Below, one piece after another: positions 1 through 7,454 of a stretch of DNA of 8,454 bases. Every line of letters begins with the position of its first letter. Within the stretch, counting starts at the first letter, position 1. Position numbers and translations under genes: made by a program. The notes beneath the pieces were generated by a model. The model saw only the letters and a program-made list of their open reading frames with translations, ran no database searches and had not been told where the DNA came from. The stretch comes from Leptospiraceae bacterium (GTDB lineage Bacteria; Spirochaetota; Leptospiria; Turneriellales; Turneriellaceae), in assembly GCA_016788945.1 (NCBI GenBank), contig JAEUSA010000324.1:1-8454 (forward strand), in the 5' to 3' direction.

Positions 1-42
1 GAAGACCTGTGTTATCTTCTGTTTCGCCGGACGGGCTCATAA
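1..42 (+). CDS. Possible C-terminal tail of an upstream gene (partial)
   Basis: Frame 1 reads EDLCYLLFRRTGS and then TAA at 40-42, two bases before the long hairpin that starts at 44. A stop codon directly followed by a strong stem-loop is what the 3' end of a rightward gene looks like, and ppnP shows the same arrangement at 436-441. Thirteen residues are too few to identify a family. The opposite strand offers a rival reading: an ATG at 40-38 opening MSPSGETEDNTGL and running off the window, but it lacks a Shine-Dalgarno sequence. Frame 2 is also open here. This is a weak call based on position. Confidence 0.25.
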   Translation, partial: EDLCYLLFRRTGS

Positions 43-43
43 T

Positions 44-90
44 CGCAGAATGAATGTACCACCGCGAAACGGTGGTACATTCATTCTGCG
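44..90. terminator. 21-bp perfect hairpin, probable terminator or other structured element
   Basis: Bases 44-64 are the exact reverse complement of 70-90, leaving a five-base loop CGAAA (65-69). The stem has no mismatch and includes GGTGGTACATTCATTCTGC on the right arm (71-89). There is no run of T on either side (right flank CAGCTATCGG, left flank read on the - strand ATTATGAGCC), so it is not a textbook intrinsic terminator. Its place directly after a possible stop codon and before ppnP favours a 3' end, either terminating or protecting the upstream transcript. It could also be one copy of a dispersed palindromic repeat, which cannot be judged from one window. Confidence 0.45.
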
Positions 91-153
91 CAGCTATCGG
101 TTAGAATGCTGTTGCAACGCGCGACAGCCTGTCGCACAAGCAAAAACTTTCCC

Positions 154-438
154 ATGATTCAGGTAAATGAATATTTTCAGGGCAACGTCAAATCGCTGAC
201 GTTGTCGGTAGCAGGCAATAAAGCGACTTGCGGTGTGATGGCTGCAGGTGAATACGAATTTTCCACCGGTCTGAAAGAAATAATGACGGTTGTGGCGGGC
301 GCCATGACGGTAAAACTGCCAGGCAGCAGCGATTGGCAGACATTCAGCGCAGGCCAGAAATTTGAGGTCGCAGCGAACTCGAAATTCCAGTTAAAAATCG
401 CCGCGGATGCGGCGTATCTGTGCGAATTTATTCCCTGA
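154..438 (+). CDS. ppnP: Pyrimidine/purine nucleoside phosphorylase PpnP (cupin, DUF1255)
   Basis: PpnP is a small cytosolic enzyme that splits many purine and pyrimidine nucleosides with phosphate, giving the free base and ribose-1-phosphate for salvage. The 94-residue product matches the E. coli PpnP/YaiE pattern as I recall it: [11 protein letters not shown] at residues 5-15, then [12 protein letters not shown] (27-38), [10 protein letters not shown] (42-51), the LPGSSDW turn (55-61) and the C-terminal YLCEFIP (88-94). It is a single-domain cupin beta-barrel of the family's normal length. An ATG at 106 in the same frame would add 16 residues unlike anything in the family, so I take ATG 154, which gives exactly the E. 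coli length. No Shine-Dalgarno sequence is evident before it (GCAAAAACTTTCCC). A weak promoter is possible, with TTCATT at 80-85 inside the hairpin arm and TAGAAT at 102-107. The gene stands alone and converges on nrdJ; both act on nucleotides, but opposite orientation argues against joint expression. Confidence 0.93.
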   Translation: MIQVNEYFQGNVKSLTLSVAGNKATCGVMAAGEYEFSTGLKEIMTVVAGAMTVKLPGSSDWQTFSAGQKFEVAANSKFQLKIAADAAYLCEFIP

Positions 439-440
439 TT

Positions 441-479
441 CAATAACTTCATGCGGGATTTGCCCGCATGAAGTTATTG
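441..479. terminator. Bidirectional terminator hairpin between ppnP and nrdJ
   Basis: Bases 441-457 pair perfectly with 463-479, giving a 17-bp stem with a five-base loop ATTTG (458-462). The stem top is GC-rich (ATGCGGG/CCCGCAT) and its base is AT-rich (CAATAAC/GTTATTG), so each strand ends its hairpin in a T-rich stretch: GTTATTGTTGATT on + and GTTATTGAATCAG on -. It starts two bases after the ppnP stop and ends four bases before the nrdJ stop, which fits one shared terminator for two convergent genes. The T-runs are imperfect, so strength is uncertain. Confidence 0.75.
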
Positions 480-483
480 TTGA

Positions 484-3400
484 TTAAGAACAACCAGTCG
501 TTGCTCCACACGTTTCACACTTAAGGCATGAACCGTTGCGGACCAGCGTCATCGAGCTGCACTCGGGACAGGCAGTGCCTTCATAACCCTTGATGCGCGC
601 TTCTTGTATCTGGTTGGCGCTAACTTTCACCTTGAGGCCCGAACGTGTTTTGCTCTCACCCACTGCAACAGGTTCGACCATGTCGGTGATGGCTTCTTCG
701 CCGATCACTTCGTCTTTAGTCGTTGTCTGATCGACGACCAGAGCTTCGGGCGAAACATGCGCGAGGTCATTACGCTCGAGATACGTAATCGCGAGCTCGC
801 GGAAAATAAAATCCATCACCGAGGTTGCCATCTTCACGCGGTCGTGGCCCTGCACTACCCCGTTGGGTTCAAACTTGGTAAATACAAATGCCTCGACAAA
901 TTCTTCAAGCGGCACGCCGTACTGCAGGCCGAGTGAGACGGCAATTGCAAAGCCGTTCATCAGCGAGCGGAACGCAGCGCCCTCTTTGTGCATATCGAGA
1001 AAGATTTCACCGAGCGAACCATCTTCATACTCACCGGTACGCAGATATACCTTATGGCCGCCGATGACCGCCTTTTGCGTGTACCCTGAACGGCGCGCCG
1101 GCAGACGGCGGCGTTCAGCGACCTTGCGCACGATAATCTTTTCGACAATTTTCTCCGCGAGCTGCTGTGCCTTGAGCGCTGCGGGTGCAGCGGCAACTTC
1201 GGCGATCTGGTCGTCTTCGAGGTTGTCGAAAATATTCTCGCTCACCGTTGAAAGCGGCTGAGACAGTTTTGATCCGTCGCGGTAGAGAGCGTTGGCTTTG
1301 ATCATCAGCTTCCATGACGCCATATACGCCTGTTTGACGTCGTCGACTGTCGCCTCGTAAGGCATGTTGATCGTCTTAGAGATCGCGCCGCTGATAAACG
1401 GCTGGGCAGCGGCCATCACGTTGAGGTGAGCCTGATAGGCAATATAGCGCTGACCACGGCGTCCGCATTTATTCGCGCAGTCGAAAACCGGCAGGTGCTC
1501 TTCTTTGAGGTATGGTGCACCTTCGATCATCATCGTACCGCAAATCGCTTCATTCGCGATCATTACCTGCTCGGCGGTAAAACCGAGATGCTGCAGCAGG
1601 TTGAATTCGGGACGCTCGAATACTTCTTTCGGAATTTTAAGCCCGTTCGTCAAGAATGCGTCGCCGACGACATAACGGTTGAACACGTAGTTGATGTCAA
1701 ACGCTGTCGGTAGTGCATCTTCAATTGTATCGAGCACTTCATCGGTGAAGCCGCGCAGCTTCAGGTTGTCGCGGTTAACATGCGGTGCTCCATTCAGCGT
1801 TGCGCTACCGACCACGTATTCGACGATCTTGGCAATCTGTTCTTTGTTATAACCGAGATGCTCGAGAGCCATCGGTACCGATTTATTGATGATCTTAAAG
1901 TAACCACCGCCCGCGAGTTTCTTAAACTTGACGAGAGCAAAATCGGGCTCGATGCCTGTAGTGTCGCAATCCATCAAAAGACCGATGGTGCCGGTCGGTG
2001 CAATGACCGTCGACTGCGCATTGCGGTAGCCGTGTTTTTCGCCGAGGGTTACGGCGTCGTCCCACGCCTTGTGCGCATCGGCAATCAGGTAATCGGGACA
2101 ATATTTTGCATTGATGCCCATCGGGAAAATGCTGAGACCTTCGTAATCGCTCTCGGGCGCGTTATAAGCCGCGCGGCGGTGGTTACGCATCACGCGCAGC
2201 ATGTGTTCGCGGTTTTTCTCAAAACCGGCGAATGGCCCCAATTCTGCGGCGAGCTCCGCCGAAGTTTTATAGCTGATACCGGTGAGAATCGCGGTTACCG
2301 CACCGGTAATCGCATTGGCCTGCGCCGAATTATACGGAATGCCAGAGACCATGAGCCAAGTACCGAGATTGGCGTAACCGAGACCGAGCGTACGGAAGCG
2401 GTATGACAGTTCGGCGATACGCTGCGATGGGAACTGCGCCATCAGCACCGACACTTCAAGCACGACAGTCCAGATGCGGATCGCGTGTTTATATGCCTCG
2501 ACGTCGAGCTGGTTTTTCTCTGCGTCGTAGAACTTCATCATATTCAGCGAGGCAAGGTTGCACGCGGTATCGTCGAGGAACATATATTCGCTGCACGGGT
2601 TTGACGCGTTGATGCGGCCGTCTTCGGGGCATGTATGCCACTCGTTGATCGTCGTATCGAACTGCAGACCCGGGTCAGCACACGACCATGCGGCAAAAGA
2701 AAGTTTATCGAACAGATCGCGCGCGGGGATAGTCTTATGCACTTTGCCGTCAATGCGGCGAGTGAGTTCCCAGTCGCCGTTCGCCTCAACCGCTTTGAGG
2801 AAGGCATTCGACAGACGCAGTGAATTATTGGAGTTCTGGCCCGCAACAGTCAGATAAGCCTTCGACGTCCAGTCGGTATCGTATTCTTCAAATTCGATCG
2901 AGGTGAAACCCTGACGGGCGAGATGAATAATACGCTGCACGTAACTATCGGGTACATTCGACGCGCGCGCTTTTTTCAGCGCGAGCGCAAGATTTTTATT
3001 CTGCTTCGGGTCAAGCAGCGAAGGTTGTTTCGCACAACCATTGACTGCACTGAACACTTCATTGATTACCCGGCGGATTGCCTTCGAGCCCGCGACCAGA
3101 CTCGCAACTTTGGCTTCTTCCGTTACTTTCCAGTCGATAAACGCTTCGACATCGGGATGGTCAATATCGAGACACACCATTTTCGCCGCACGGCGCGTAG
3201 TACCACCCGACTTGATCGCCCCCGCTGCGGTGTCGCCGATTTTCAGAAAACTCATGAGGCCTGAGCTTTTGCCGCCGCCCGAGAGTCGTTCGTTTTCACC
3301 GCGCAAGCGGGAGAAATTACTGCCGGTACCAGAGCCGTATTTAAACAGGCGTGCTTCCCGTACCCAGAGATCCATGATACCACCGGCGTTGACGAGATCG

Positions 3401-4017
3401 TCTTCGACCGCCTGAATGAAACATGCATGCGGTTGCGGGTGTTCGTACGCTGATTTCGATTTTACCAGTTTGCCGGTCGACGGGTCAACATAGTAGTGTC
3501 CCTGCGAAGGGCCGTCGACACCGTATGCCCAGTGCAGGCCGGTGTTAAACCACTGCGGCGAATTCGGCGCCGCCATCTGGTTCATCAGCATATAACAGAG
3601 TTCGTCGTAAAATGCGCGCGCATCTTCTTCAGACGAAAAATAATTGTATTTGTATCCCCAGTACGTCCACGCTCCGGCGAGGCGGTGCATGACCTGCTTG
3701 GCCGATGTCTCGCGCGTATAACGTTCTTCTTTCGGGAATTTCGCGAGCTGCTCTTCGTCGGCCTCTTGGCGGCGCAGCCACTCGGGGATATTTTCTTCTG
3801 CAACGGGTTTCAGCGCGCGCGGCACGCCGGCTTTGCGGAAATATTTCTGCGCGAGAATGTCGGTCGCGACATTGGACCATGACGATGGTACTTCCACCTC
3901 ATTGGCTTCAAACGCCACCGAACCATCGGTATTGGTAATCTTCGATGTCCGTTTTTCAAAAATGATATCAGAATAAATATCTTTTCCCTTTTTGGTAAAA
4001 TGCCGCGCGATTTTCAT
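484..4017 (-). CDS. nrdJ: Adenosylcobalamin-dependent (class II) ribonucleoside-diphosphate reductase, large form
   Basis: NrdJ reduces ribonucleotides to deoxyribonucleotides for DNA synthesis. Coenzyme B12 supplies the radical, so neither oxygen nor a separate NrdB subunit is needed. The 1177-residue product matches the long NrdJ form with a C-terminal extension. NSPQWFNTG lies at 152-160. Cys199 (HACFIQ) and Cys486 (DDTACNLAS) fit the redox pair. Cys475 in NPCSE (473-477) is the expected thiyl-radical residue; the 11-residue spacing to Cys486 equals that in the Lactobacillus enzyme. [20 protein letters not shown] (672-691) is the phosphate-binding loop region. A TSCPD-type domain covers about 985-1090 ([14 protein letters not shown]). 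The tail has CxxC pairs at 1150/1153 and 1164/1167 plus Cys1170 and Cys1176, a zinc-ribbon and thiol-shuttle end. I see no N-terminal ATP-cone. ATG 4017 follows a strong AGGGGAG site. All key residues are intact. Confidence 0.97.
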   Translation of the reverse strand: MKIARHFTKKGKDIYSDIIFEKRTSKITNTDGSVAFEANEVEVPSSWSNVATDILAQKYFRKAGVPRALKPVAEENIPEWLRRQEADEEQLAKFPKEERYTRETSAKQVMHRLAGAWTYWGYKYNYFSSEEDARAFYDELCYMLMNQMAAPNSPQWFNTGLHWAYGVDGPSQGHYYVDPSTGKLVKSKSAYEHPQPHACFIQAVEDDLVNAGGIMDLWVREARLFKYGSGTGSNFSRLRGENERLSGGGKSSGLMSFLKIGDTAAGAIKSGGTTRRAAKMVCLDIDHPDVEAFIDWKVTEEAKVASLVAGSKAIRRVINEVFSAVNGCAKQPSLLDPKQNKNLALALKKARASNVPDSYVQRIIHLARQGFTSIEFEEYDTDWTSKAYLTVAGQNSNNSLRLSNAFLKAVEANGDWELTRRIDGKVHKTIPARDLFDKLSFAAWSCADPGLQFDTTINEWHTCPEDGRINASNPCSEYMFLDDTACNLASLNMMKFYDAEKNQLDVEAYKHAIRIWTVVLEVSVLMAQFPSQRIAELSYRFRTLGLGYANLGTWLMVSGIPYNSAQANAITGAVTAILTGISYKTSAELAAELGPFAGFEKNREHMLRVMRNHRRAAYNAPESDYEGLSIFPMGINAKYCPDYLIADAHKAWDDAVTLGEKHGYRNAQSTVIAPTGTIGLLMDCDTTGIEPDFALVKFKKLAGGGYFKIINKSVPMALEHLGYNKEQIAKIVEYVVGSATLNGAPHVNRDNLKLRGFTDEVLDTIEDALPTAFDINYVFNRYVVGDAFLTNGLKIPKEVFERPEFNLLQHLGFTAEQVMIANEAICGTMMIEGAPYLKEEHLPVFDCANKCGRRGQRYIAYQAHLNVMAAAQPFISGAISKTINMPYEATVDDVKQAYMASWKLMIKANALYRDGSKLSQPLSTVSENIFDNLEDDQIAEVAAAPAALKAQQLAEKIVEKIIVRKVAERRRLPARRSGYTQKAVIGGHKVYLRTGEYEDGSLGEIFLDMHKEGAAFRSLMNGFAIAVSLGLQYGVPLEEFVEAFVFTKFEPNGVVQGHDRVKMATSVMDFIFRELAITYLERNDLAHVSPEALVVDQTTTKDEVIGEEAITDMVEPVAVGESKTRSGLKVKVSANQIQEARIKGYEGTACPECSSMTLVRNGSCLKCETCGATTGCS

Positions 4018-4020
4018 GAT

Positions 4021-4038
4021 TTATCTCCCCTAAGATAA
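4021..4038 (-). promoter_or_regulatory. nrdJ ribosome-binding site presented in a hairpin loop
   Basis: On the - strand the bases before the nrdJ ATG read TTATCT TAGGGG AGATAA ATC ATG. TTATCT and AGATAA are exact reverse complements, so the Shine-Dalgarno core TAGGGG would lie in a six-base loop closed by a six-bp AU-rich stem. The sequence is plain; that the stem forms in the cell is inference, and with only one G-C pair it would be weak. The core is close to the ideal match to the 16S rRNA tail, about 9 nt from the start codon. This contrasts with ppnP and the BASS gene, which show no such site. Confidence 0.5.
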
Positions 4039-4040
4039 TG

Positions 4041-4080
4041 AAAGCGGGCAGCGCCCGCCTTAATTAGCTTGGGCCGCTTT
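4041..4080 (-). promoter_or_regulatory. nrdJ leader stem-loop with a competing alternative pairing
   Basis: Reading the - strand, AAGGCGGGC, loop GCT, GCCCGCTTT (4061 to 4041) folds into a nine-bp stem with one G-U pair, followed by CATTATCTT and the nrdJ ribosome-binding site. A GC stem trailed by TTTCATT resembles a weak intrinsic terminator. Upstream, AAAGCGG (4080-4074) is complementary to CCGCTTT (4047-4041), the 3' half of that stem, so the two pairings exclude each other as in attenuators. The pairings are read directly from sequence; a regulatory role is inference. I find no B12-box (GCCACTG), so a cobalamin riboswitch is not supported. Confidence 0.35.
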
Positions 4081-4252
4081 CAATGTTATGTCACATTACG
4101 TCAATCCAAGTTGAAAAAAAGACAGAAAAAGTGTCAAAGAAGTTCGCACAATTCCACACTTGACGCGACGCACAATTGCGGTTTGTTCAGATTGGTGTAT
4201 TTAGCTTCCTTAATTTGTCTTGAACGGCTGAACGAATCTTATACCACGTCTT
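4081..4252. promoter_or_regulatory. Divergent promoter region between nrdJ and the BASS operon
   Basis: This AT-rich stretch separates two divergent transcripts and must hold both promoters. For the rightward operon, TTGTCT (4215-4220) and TATACC (4240-4245) are 19 bp apart, placing the transcript start at or next to the ATG at 4253. For nrdJ, a perfect TTGACA lies at 4137-4132 on the - strand, but the matching -10 position reads only TCAACT. Two other signs of protein binding are a direct repeat CGCACAATT (4145-4153 and 4169-4177, 24 bp start to start) and an interrupted palindrome AATGT-N6-ACATT (4082-4097). Neither matches the NrdR box well. No small gene is evident. Confidence 0.4.
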
Positions 4253-5110
4253 ATGGACATCGTCTTGCTGACCCGCCTGCTGAGCATTGCCCTCGCAATC
4301 GTGATGCTGGGTTTAGGGCTGCACCTGACGCTTGCCGATTTTACGCGTGTACTGCGCTACCCCAAGGCAGCCTTCATCGGCCTTGCTTGCCAGCTGCTGT
4401 TATTGCCCGCCTGCGCCTTTTTGCTCTGCAAGGCGTTTTCCCTCACGGGCACGCTCGCAGTCGGCGTGATGCTGCTTTCTGCATCACCCGGCGGTATCAC
4501 CGCAAATCTCTATAGCCACTTATTCAGGGGGGATGTCGCCCTCAACATTACGCTCACCGCCGTCAACAGCCTACTTTCTCTTGTCACACTGCCGCTGATC
4601 GTATCGTTCAGCCTCGCGCATTTCCTCGCGGCAGAACGCCAGGTACCGCTGCCCACCGATAAAGTAATTCAGGTGTTTGCCGTTGTATTGATTCCCGTTT
4701 CTGTCGGCATGCTGGTGCGCCACTTTGCCGCCGCAGCGGCAGCGAAACTCGACCGGCCGGTAAGGTTACTCTCGGTAATCGCCCTCGTGCTGGCAATTGC
4801 CGCGGCGATTATCGATCAGCGCGCGCAGCTGATCGATAACTTCAAAACAGTCGGACTCATCACTCTGCTGTTTAATATTATCAGCCTCGCTGTGGGCTAC
4901 ACTGCCCCGCGTTTGTTCGGTGTCGCTAAACCGCAATCGATTGCCATCGGTATGGAAATCGGCATCCACAACAGCACACTGGCGATTGCGATCGCCACCA
5001 CGGTGCTGCTGAACAGCCAGATCGCGATGCCTGCTGCTATCTACAGCATCTTCATGTTCACGACCGCAGCGGTTTTCGGTTACATCGTCGCACGCAAAGG
5101 TCGCGAGTAA
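4253..5110 (+). CDS. Bile acid:sodium symporter (BASS/SBF) family permease
   Basis: This is an inner-membrane secondary transporter of the BASS family, whose members use sodium to import organic anions such as bile acids, pantothenate, pyruvate or other small acids; the substrate here cannot be read. The 285 residues form nine or ten hydrophobic segments (roughly 4-24, 38-60, 66-84, 95-118, 138-155, 170-187, 198-216, 228-250, 258-279). Family landmarks are LLSASPGGITANL (74-86), TAVNSLLSLVTLPL (102-115) and EIGIHNSTLAIAIA (235-248), where Glu235 and Asn240 sit where sodium-site residues are expected. Length and N-terminus (MDIVLLTRLL, straight into helix 1) are normal. ATG 4253 has no Shine-Dalgarno sequence and lies seven bases after a possible -10, so the message may be leaderless. 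It heads a tight four-gene cluster and stops one base before the next start. Subfamily assignment (for example PanS-like) is open. Confidence 0.9.
   Translation: MDIVLLTRLLSIALAIVMLGLGLHLTLADFTRVLRYPKAAFIGLACQLLLLPACAFLLCKAFSLTGTLAVGVMLLSASPGGITANLYSHLFRGDVALNITLTAVNSLLSLVTLPLIVSFSLAHFLAAERQVPLPTDKVIQVFAVVLIPVSVGMLVRHFAAAAAAKLDRPVRLLSVIALVLAIAAAIIDQRAQLIDNFKTVGLITLLFNIISLAVGYTAPRLFGVAKPQSIAIGMEIGIHNSTLAIAIATTVLLNSQIAMPAAIYSIFMFTTAAVFGYIVARKGRE
4809..4839. repeat. 12-bp perfect inverted repeat inside the BASS gene
   Basis: TTATCGATCAGC (4809-4820) and GCTGATCGATAA (4828-4839) are exact reverse complements separated by GCGCGCA. They fall within codons for AIIDQRAQLIDNF, in the loop region after hydrophobic segment 6, where ATCGAT and GATC recur in both arms. 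A chance product of repeated Ile-Asp codons is likely, but a perfect 12-bp arm could also form an mRNA hairpin. Confidence 0.7.
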
Positions 5111-5111
5111 A

Positions 5112-7448
5112 GTGCCGGTAAGACGTCCTCCCTCAGCACCACTCAGACGGCAAACACAGTACACTTTGCCCGAAGACGGGCGCTGGTCGCGCATCAAGTT
5201 GTCGATCGGGCGATTTTTCCTCAGGCGCATCGGAGTTCCGCACGACGCAACCGATATGCTGCGCTCGGCGATGAAGCTCGGCAACCCGACCAAGACTGAA
5301 TGGCCGTCAGAAACGCTGCCGATGAACTCGCGCCTGTTCGCTTCGGGCTTCTGGAACTACAGTTTTTTCCAGTTTAACCGCAAATTTTTTCCGCCGCTGT
5401 GGGCCGAAGAACAGTACGACCCCGAATCGCCGTCATTTTTGCCGCGATCGCATAACATTCTGTCGATGAACCAGACACACCGCAACTGGGTGGGCATCGG
5501 CTTTCCCGGGCGCAGTGTCGAAGCCTCGGTCGACATGGCGGGCGGCATCATGATTTTTCCCGGGTCATACACGGTCGAATTTGCGCTGTATGAAAAAGGT
5601 AAACTGCTGCGGCCACAGAGTTATTCCAAAGAAGTGAAATTGACGCTCAAATCATCATACCAGCTGACCTGCCAGTGGCGCGGCGTGATGATCGAATATT
5701 CAGCCACGGAAACAGGCATACACTTCAGGGCCTCGGGCAATAAACCTATTGTGATTTCGGTACGACCGTTCAACTTTGAAGGCCCCGCCCTGCTCTATAA
5801 GCTGCACTACAACGAAAAGAAACACCATTTGACCGGCGACGCCGATCTCACCTTTGCCTCTGCCCCTGACCTCGTGCTTGTCTCTGACTGGAAAAACGGT
5901 GATGCACTGCGACGCATTGTGCCGCGCATTCGCGCCAGCCGCAGAAAACATGAAACGAAAAACCCGACCGACGCGAAAGATTCGATCGGACTGACCAGCG
6001 CGGCGTTTTATTTCAGAACAGCCGATCGTTGCGAAGGCAATATACTCGACCACCAGCACGAATCGATTCCGCTACCGCTGAAGAATAAAACGGCGGCCGA
6101 AATTTCTGCCGAATACTTCAGTGACTGCCTCAGCGCCGAATTGCCGAAAGGTTATGGCGACTGGCTCGAACACGCCAAGTATCACCTAACGGCGCTGTGG
6201 GATTACGATACGATCAAACCCGGCAGCTATACCTACCACCATTTCTGGATACGCGACGCGGTCATCATGATGTACGCGCTGCTGCTGATCGGCGCCAAAA
6301 AAGCCGTGCGGCCGATCATTGAACGTTTCACCGGTCTCGTGCGTTCTTCGGGGTTGTTTCTGTCGCAGAGCGGCGAATGGGACGCAAACGGACAGGCACT
6401 GTGGATTCTCGCGCAATACGTACGTTATACACACGACGCGGATATAATCCTCAAACTGCGCAAACAAATCGAGCGTATGCTCGGCTGGATCGAACGCGAA
6501 ACGCAGCAGAACGGCGGTGTATTACCCCCCGGTTTTTCTGCCGAGCACCTCGGCCCCGCTGACTGGTATCTGTGGGATAATTTCTGGTCGCTCGGCGGCT
6601 TGAAGCAGCTTTCACCCTATCTCGCGCCGATCGGTTTGGGCGACCGCGCCAATGCGATCTACGACAAACTCGCGGGGCACCTCAACCATTACCTGTCGCA
6701 TTATTCATACCTACCGGCGGCCCTCGGACGCGGCAAAGACGCCGGTATGATTGGTTCGATCGCTGCGGCATATCCGCTGCAGGTCGGGGAGTTCTGCGAT
6801 GCAAGACTCAGGCGCACGCTCGAAATCATCACCGGCAATTACTTTCACCACGGCTGTTTCTTTCAGGAGAATATTCACTCGGGCCTCAACCCATACCTGA
6901 CGCTGCAGGTTGCCGAAAGTTATCTTTATATCGGCGAAACCGCGGCGGCGCGGCGTATCATCCGCAGCATTCGCAGCCGCGCACAGAAGGCATTCACCTT
7001 TCCCGAGGCGATACACGTGCGTTCCGGTGGCGGCTGTATGGGCGATGGTTTTCATGGCTGGGCGTCGGCCGAGTCGGTGATTATGATTCGTAACCTGATG
7101 GTGCGCGAAGTACGAACGAGCACAGGGCAGGACGCACTGATTTGGTTGAGCGGGTTCCGCGACAAGTGGCTAACCGGTAAATGCAAAGCAGACAATCTCT
7201 ACACCCCGTGGTCGGTTTGTTCGTTGCGCCTGTCTGACGGATTTCTCACGTTAAATGGTTTATCTTCCGCAGCGCAACATATTCTCTCGCTGCCGAAGAA
7301 TTTTTCGGTATTTGTTGCGGGTTCACCGACCCCTCTGCGCACCCTTGCGGCGGCTGAAGTTTTACCGGCAAATTCGGACGAACGCGCCTATTTCGTTCTC
7401 GAATCGCATAACCACACCGCAACGCTTGAAATCAAGAGGATTTCGTAA
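5112..7448 (+). CDS. Six-hairpin (alpha/alpha-barrel) glycoside-hydrolase-like protein, specificity unknown
   Basis: The C-terminal half has the marks of the six-hairpin glycosidase fold (the superfamily of GH15 glucoamylase and relatives): HHFWIRDAVIMMYALLLIGA (376-395), GEWDANGQALWILAQYVRYT (421-440), GPADWYLWDNFWSLGGL (481-497), AGMIGSIAAAYPLQ (544-557), NPYLTLQVAESYLYIGE (593-609) and GGGCMGDGFHGWASAES (639-655). Acidic candidates for catalysis are Asp382, Glu422, Asp424, Glu478, Asp484, Asp489, Asp645 and Glu654; I cannot assign them. Residues 1 to about 330 look like a beta-rich, less conserved N-terminal region, and 695-778 form a C-terminal beta domain. No signal peptide is seen, so a cytoplasmic enzyme acting on a storage or compatible-solute glycan is possible. 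I remember similar proteins in many bacteria annotated as hypothetical. The start is GTG 5112, one base after the BASS stop, with AAAGG at 5096-5100 upstream; ATG 5256 is an alternative. Confidence 0.75.
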   Translation: MPVRRPPSAPLRRQTQYTLPEDGRWSRIKLSIGRFFLRRIGVPHDATDMLRSAMKLGNPTKTEWPSETLPMNSRLFASGFWNYSFFQFNRKFFPPLWAEEQYDPESPSFLPRSHNILSMNQTHRNWVGIGFPGRSVEASVDMAGGIMIFPGSYTVEFALYEKGKLLRPQSYSKEVKLTLKSSYQLTCQWRGVMIEYSATETGIHFRASGNKPIVISVRPFNFEGPALLYKLHYNEKKHHLTGDADLTFASAPDLVLVSDWKNGDALRRIVPRIRASRRKHETKNPTDAKDSIGLTSAAFYFRTADRCEGNILDHQHESIPLPLKNKTAAEISAEYFSDCLSAELPKGYGDWLEHAKYHLTALWDYDTIKPGSYTYHHFWIRDAVIMMYALLLIGAKKAVRPIIERFTGLVRSSGLFLSQSGEWDANGQALWILAQYVRYTHDADIILKLRKQIERMLGWIERETQQNGGVLPPGFSAEHLGPADWYLWDNFWSLGGLKQLSPYLAPIGLGDRANAIYDKLAGHLNHYLSHYSYLPAALGRGKDAGMIGSIAAAYPLQVGEFCDARLRRTLEIITGNYFHHGCFFQENIHSGLNPYLTLQVAESYLYIGETAAARRIIRSIRSRAQKAFTFPEAIHVRSGGGCMGDGFHGWASAESVIMIRNLMVREVRTSTGQDALIWLSGFRDKWLTGKCKADNLYTPWSVCSLRLSDGFLTLNGLSSAAQHILSLPKNFSVFVAGSPTPLRTLAAAEVLPANSDERAYFVLESHNHTATLEIKRIS

Positions 7449-7454
7449 TCGAGC

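Noticed and set aside
106..153. Longer ppnP start at ATG 106, adding 16 residues
   Set aside because: The extra residues are unlike the family, and the internal ATG at 154 gives exactly the 94-residue length of E. coli PpnP.
300..560. Apparent insertion or intein in nrdJ, because the protein is much longer than the Lactobacillus enzyme
   Set aside because: The long form of NrdJ in many bacteria has the same extra region after KVTEE, about 300-390 in the protein, and the same C-terminal extension; no intein block motifs are present.
1780..2406. 208-residue open frame on the + strand within nrdJ
   Set aside because: It lies wholly inside the well-supported nrdJ gene on the other strand, has no recognisable family and follows the codon bias of the real gene.
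4082..4177. NrdR boxes in the nrdJ promoter
   Set aside because: The palindrome AATGT-N6-ACATT and the CGCACAATT repeats do not match the 16-bp consensus ACACWATATATWGTGT closely enough.
4018..4252. Cobalamin riboswitch ahead of the B12-dependent nrdJ
   Set aside because: No B12 box (GCCACTG) or the larger conserved core is visible on the nrdJ strand, and the leader is short for one.
4069..4515. 148-residue + strand open frame covering the intergenic region and the BASS start
   Set aside because: It overlaps the clear BASS frame, includes promoter-like AT-rich sequence and encodes no recognisable domain.
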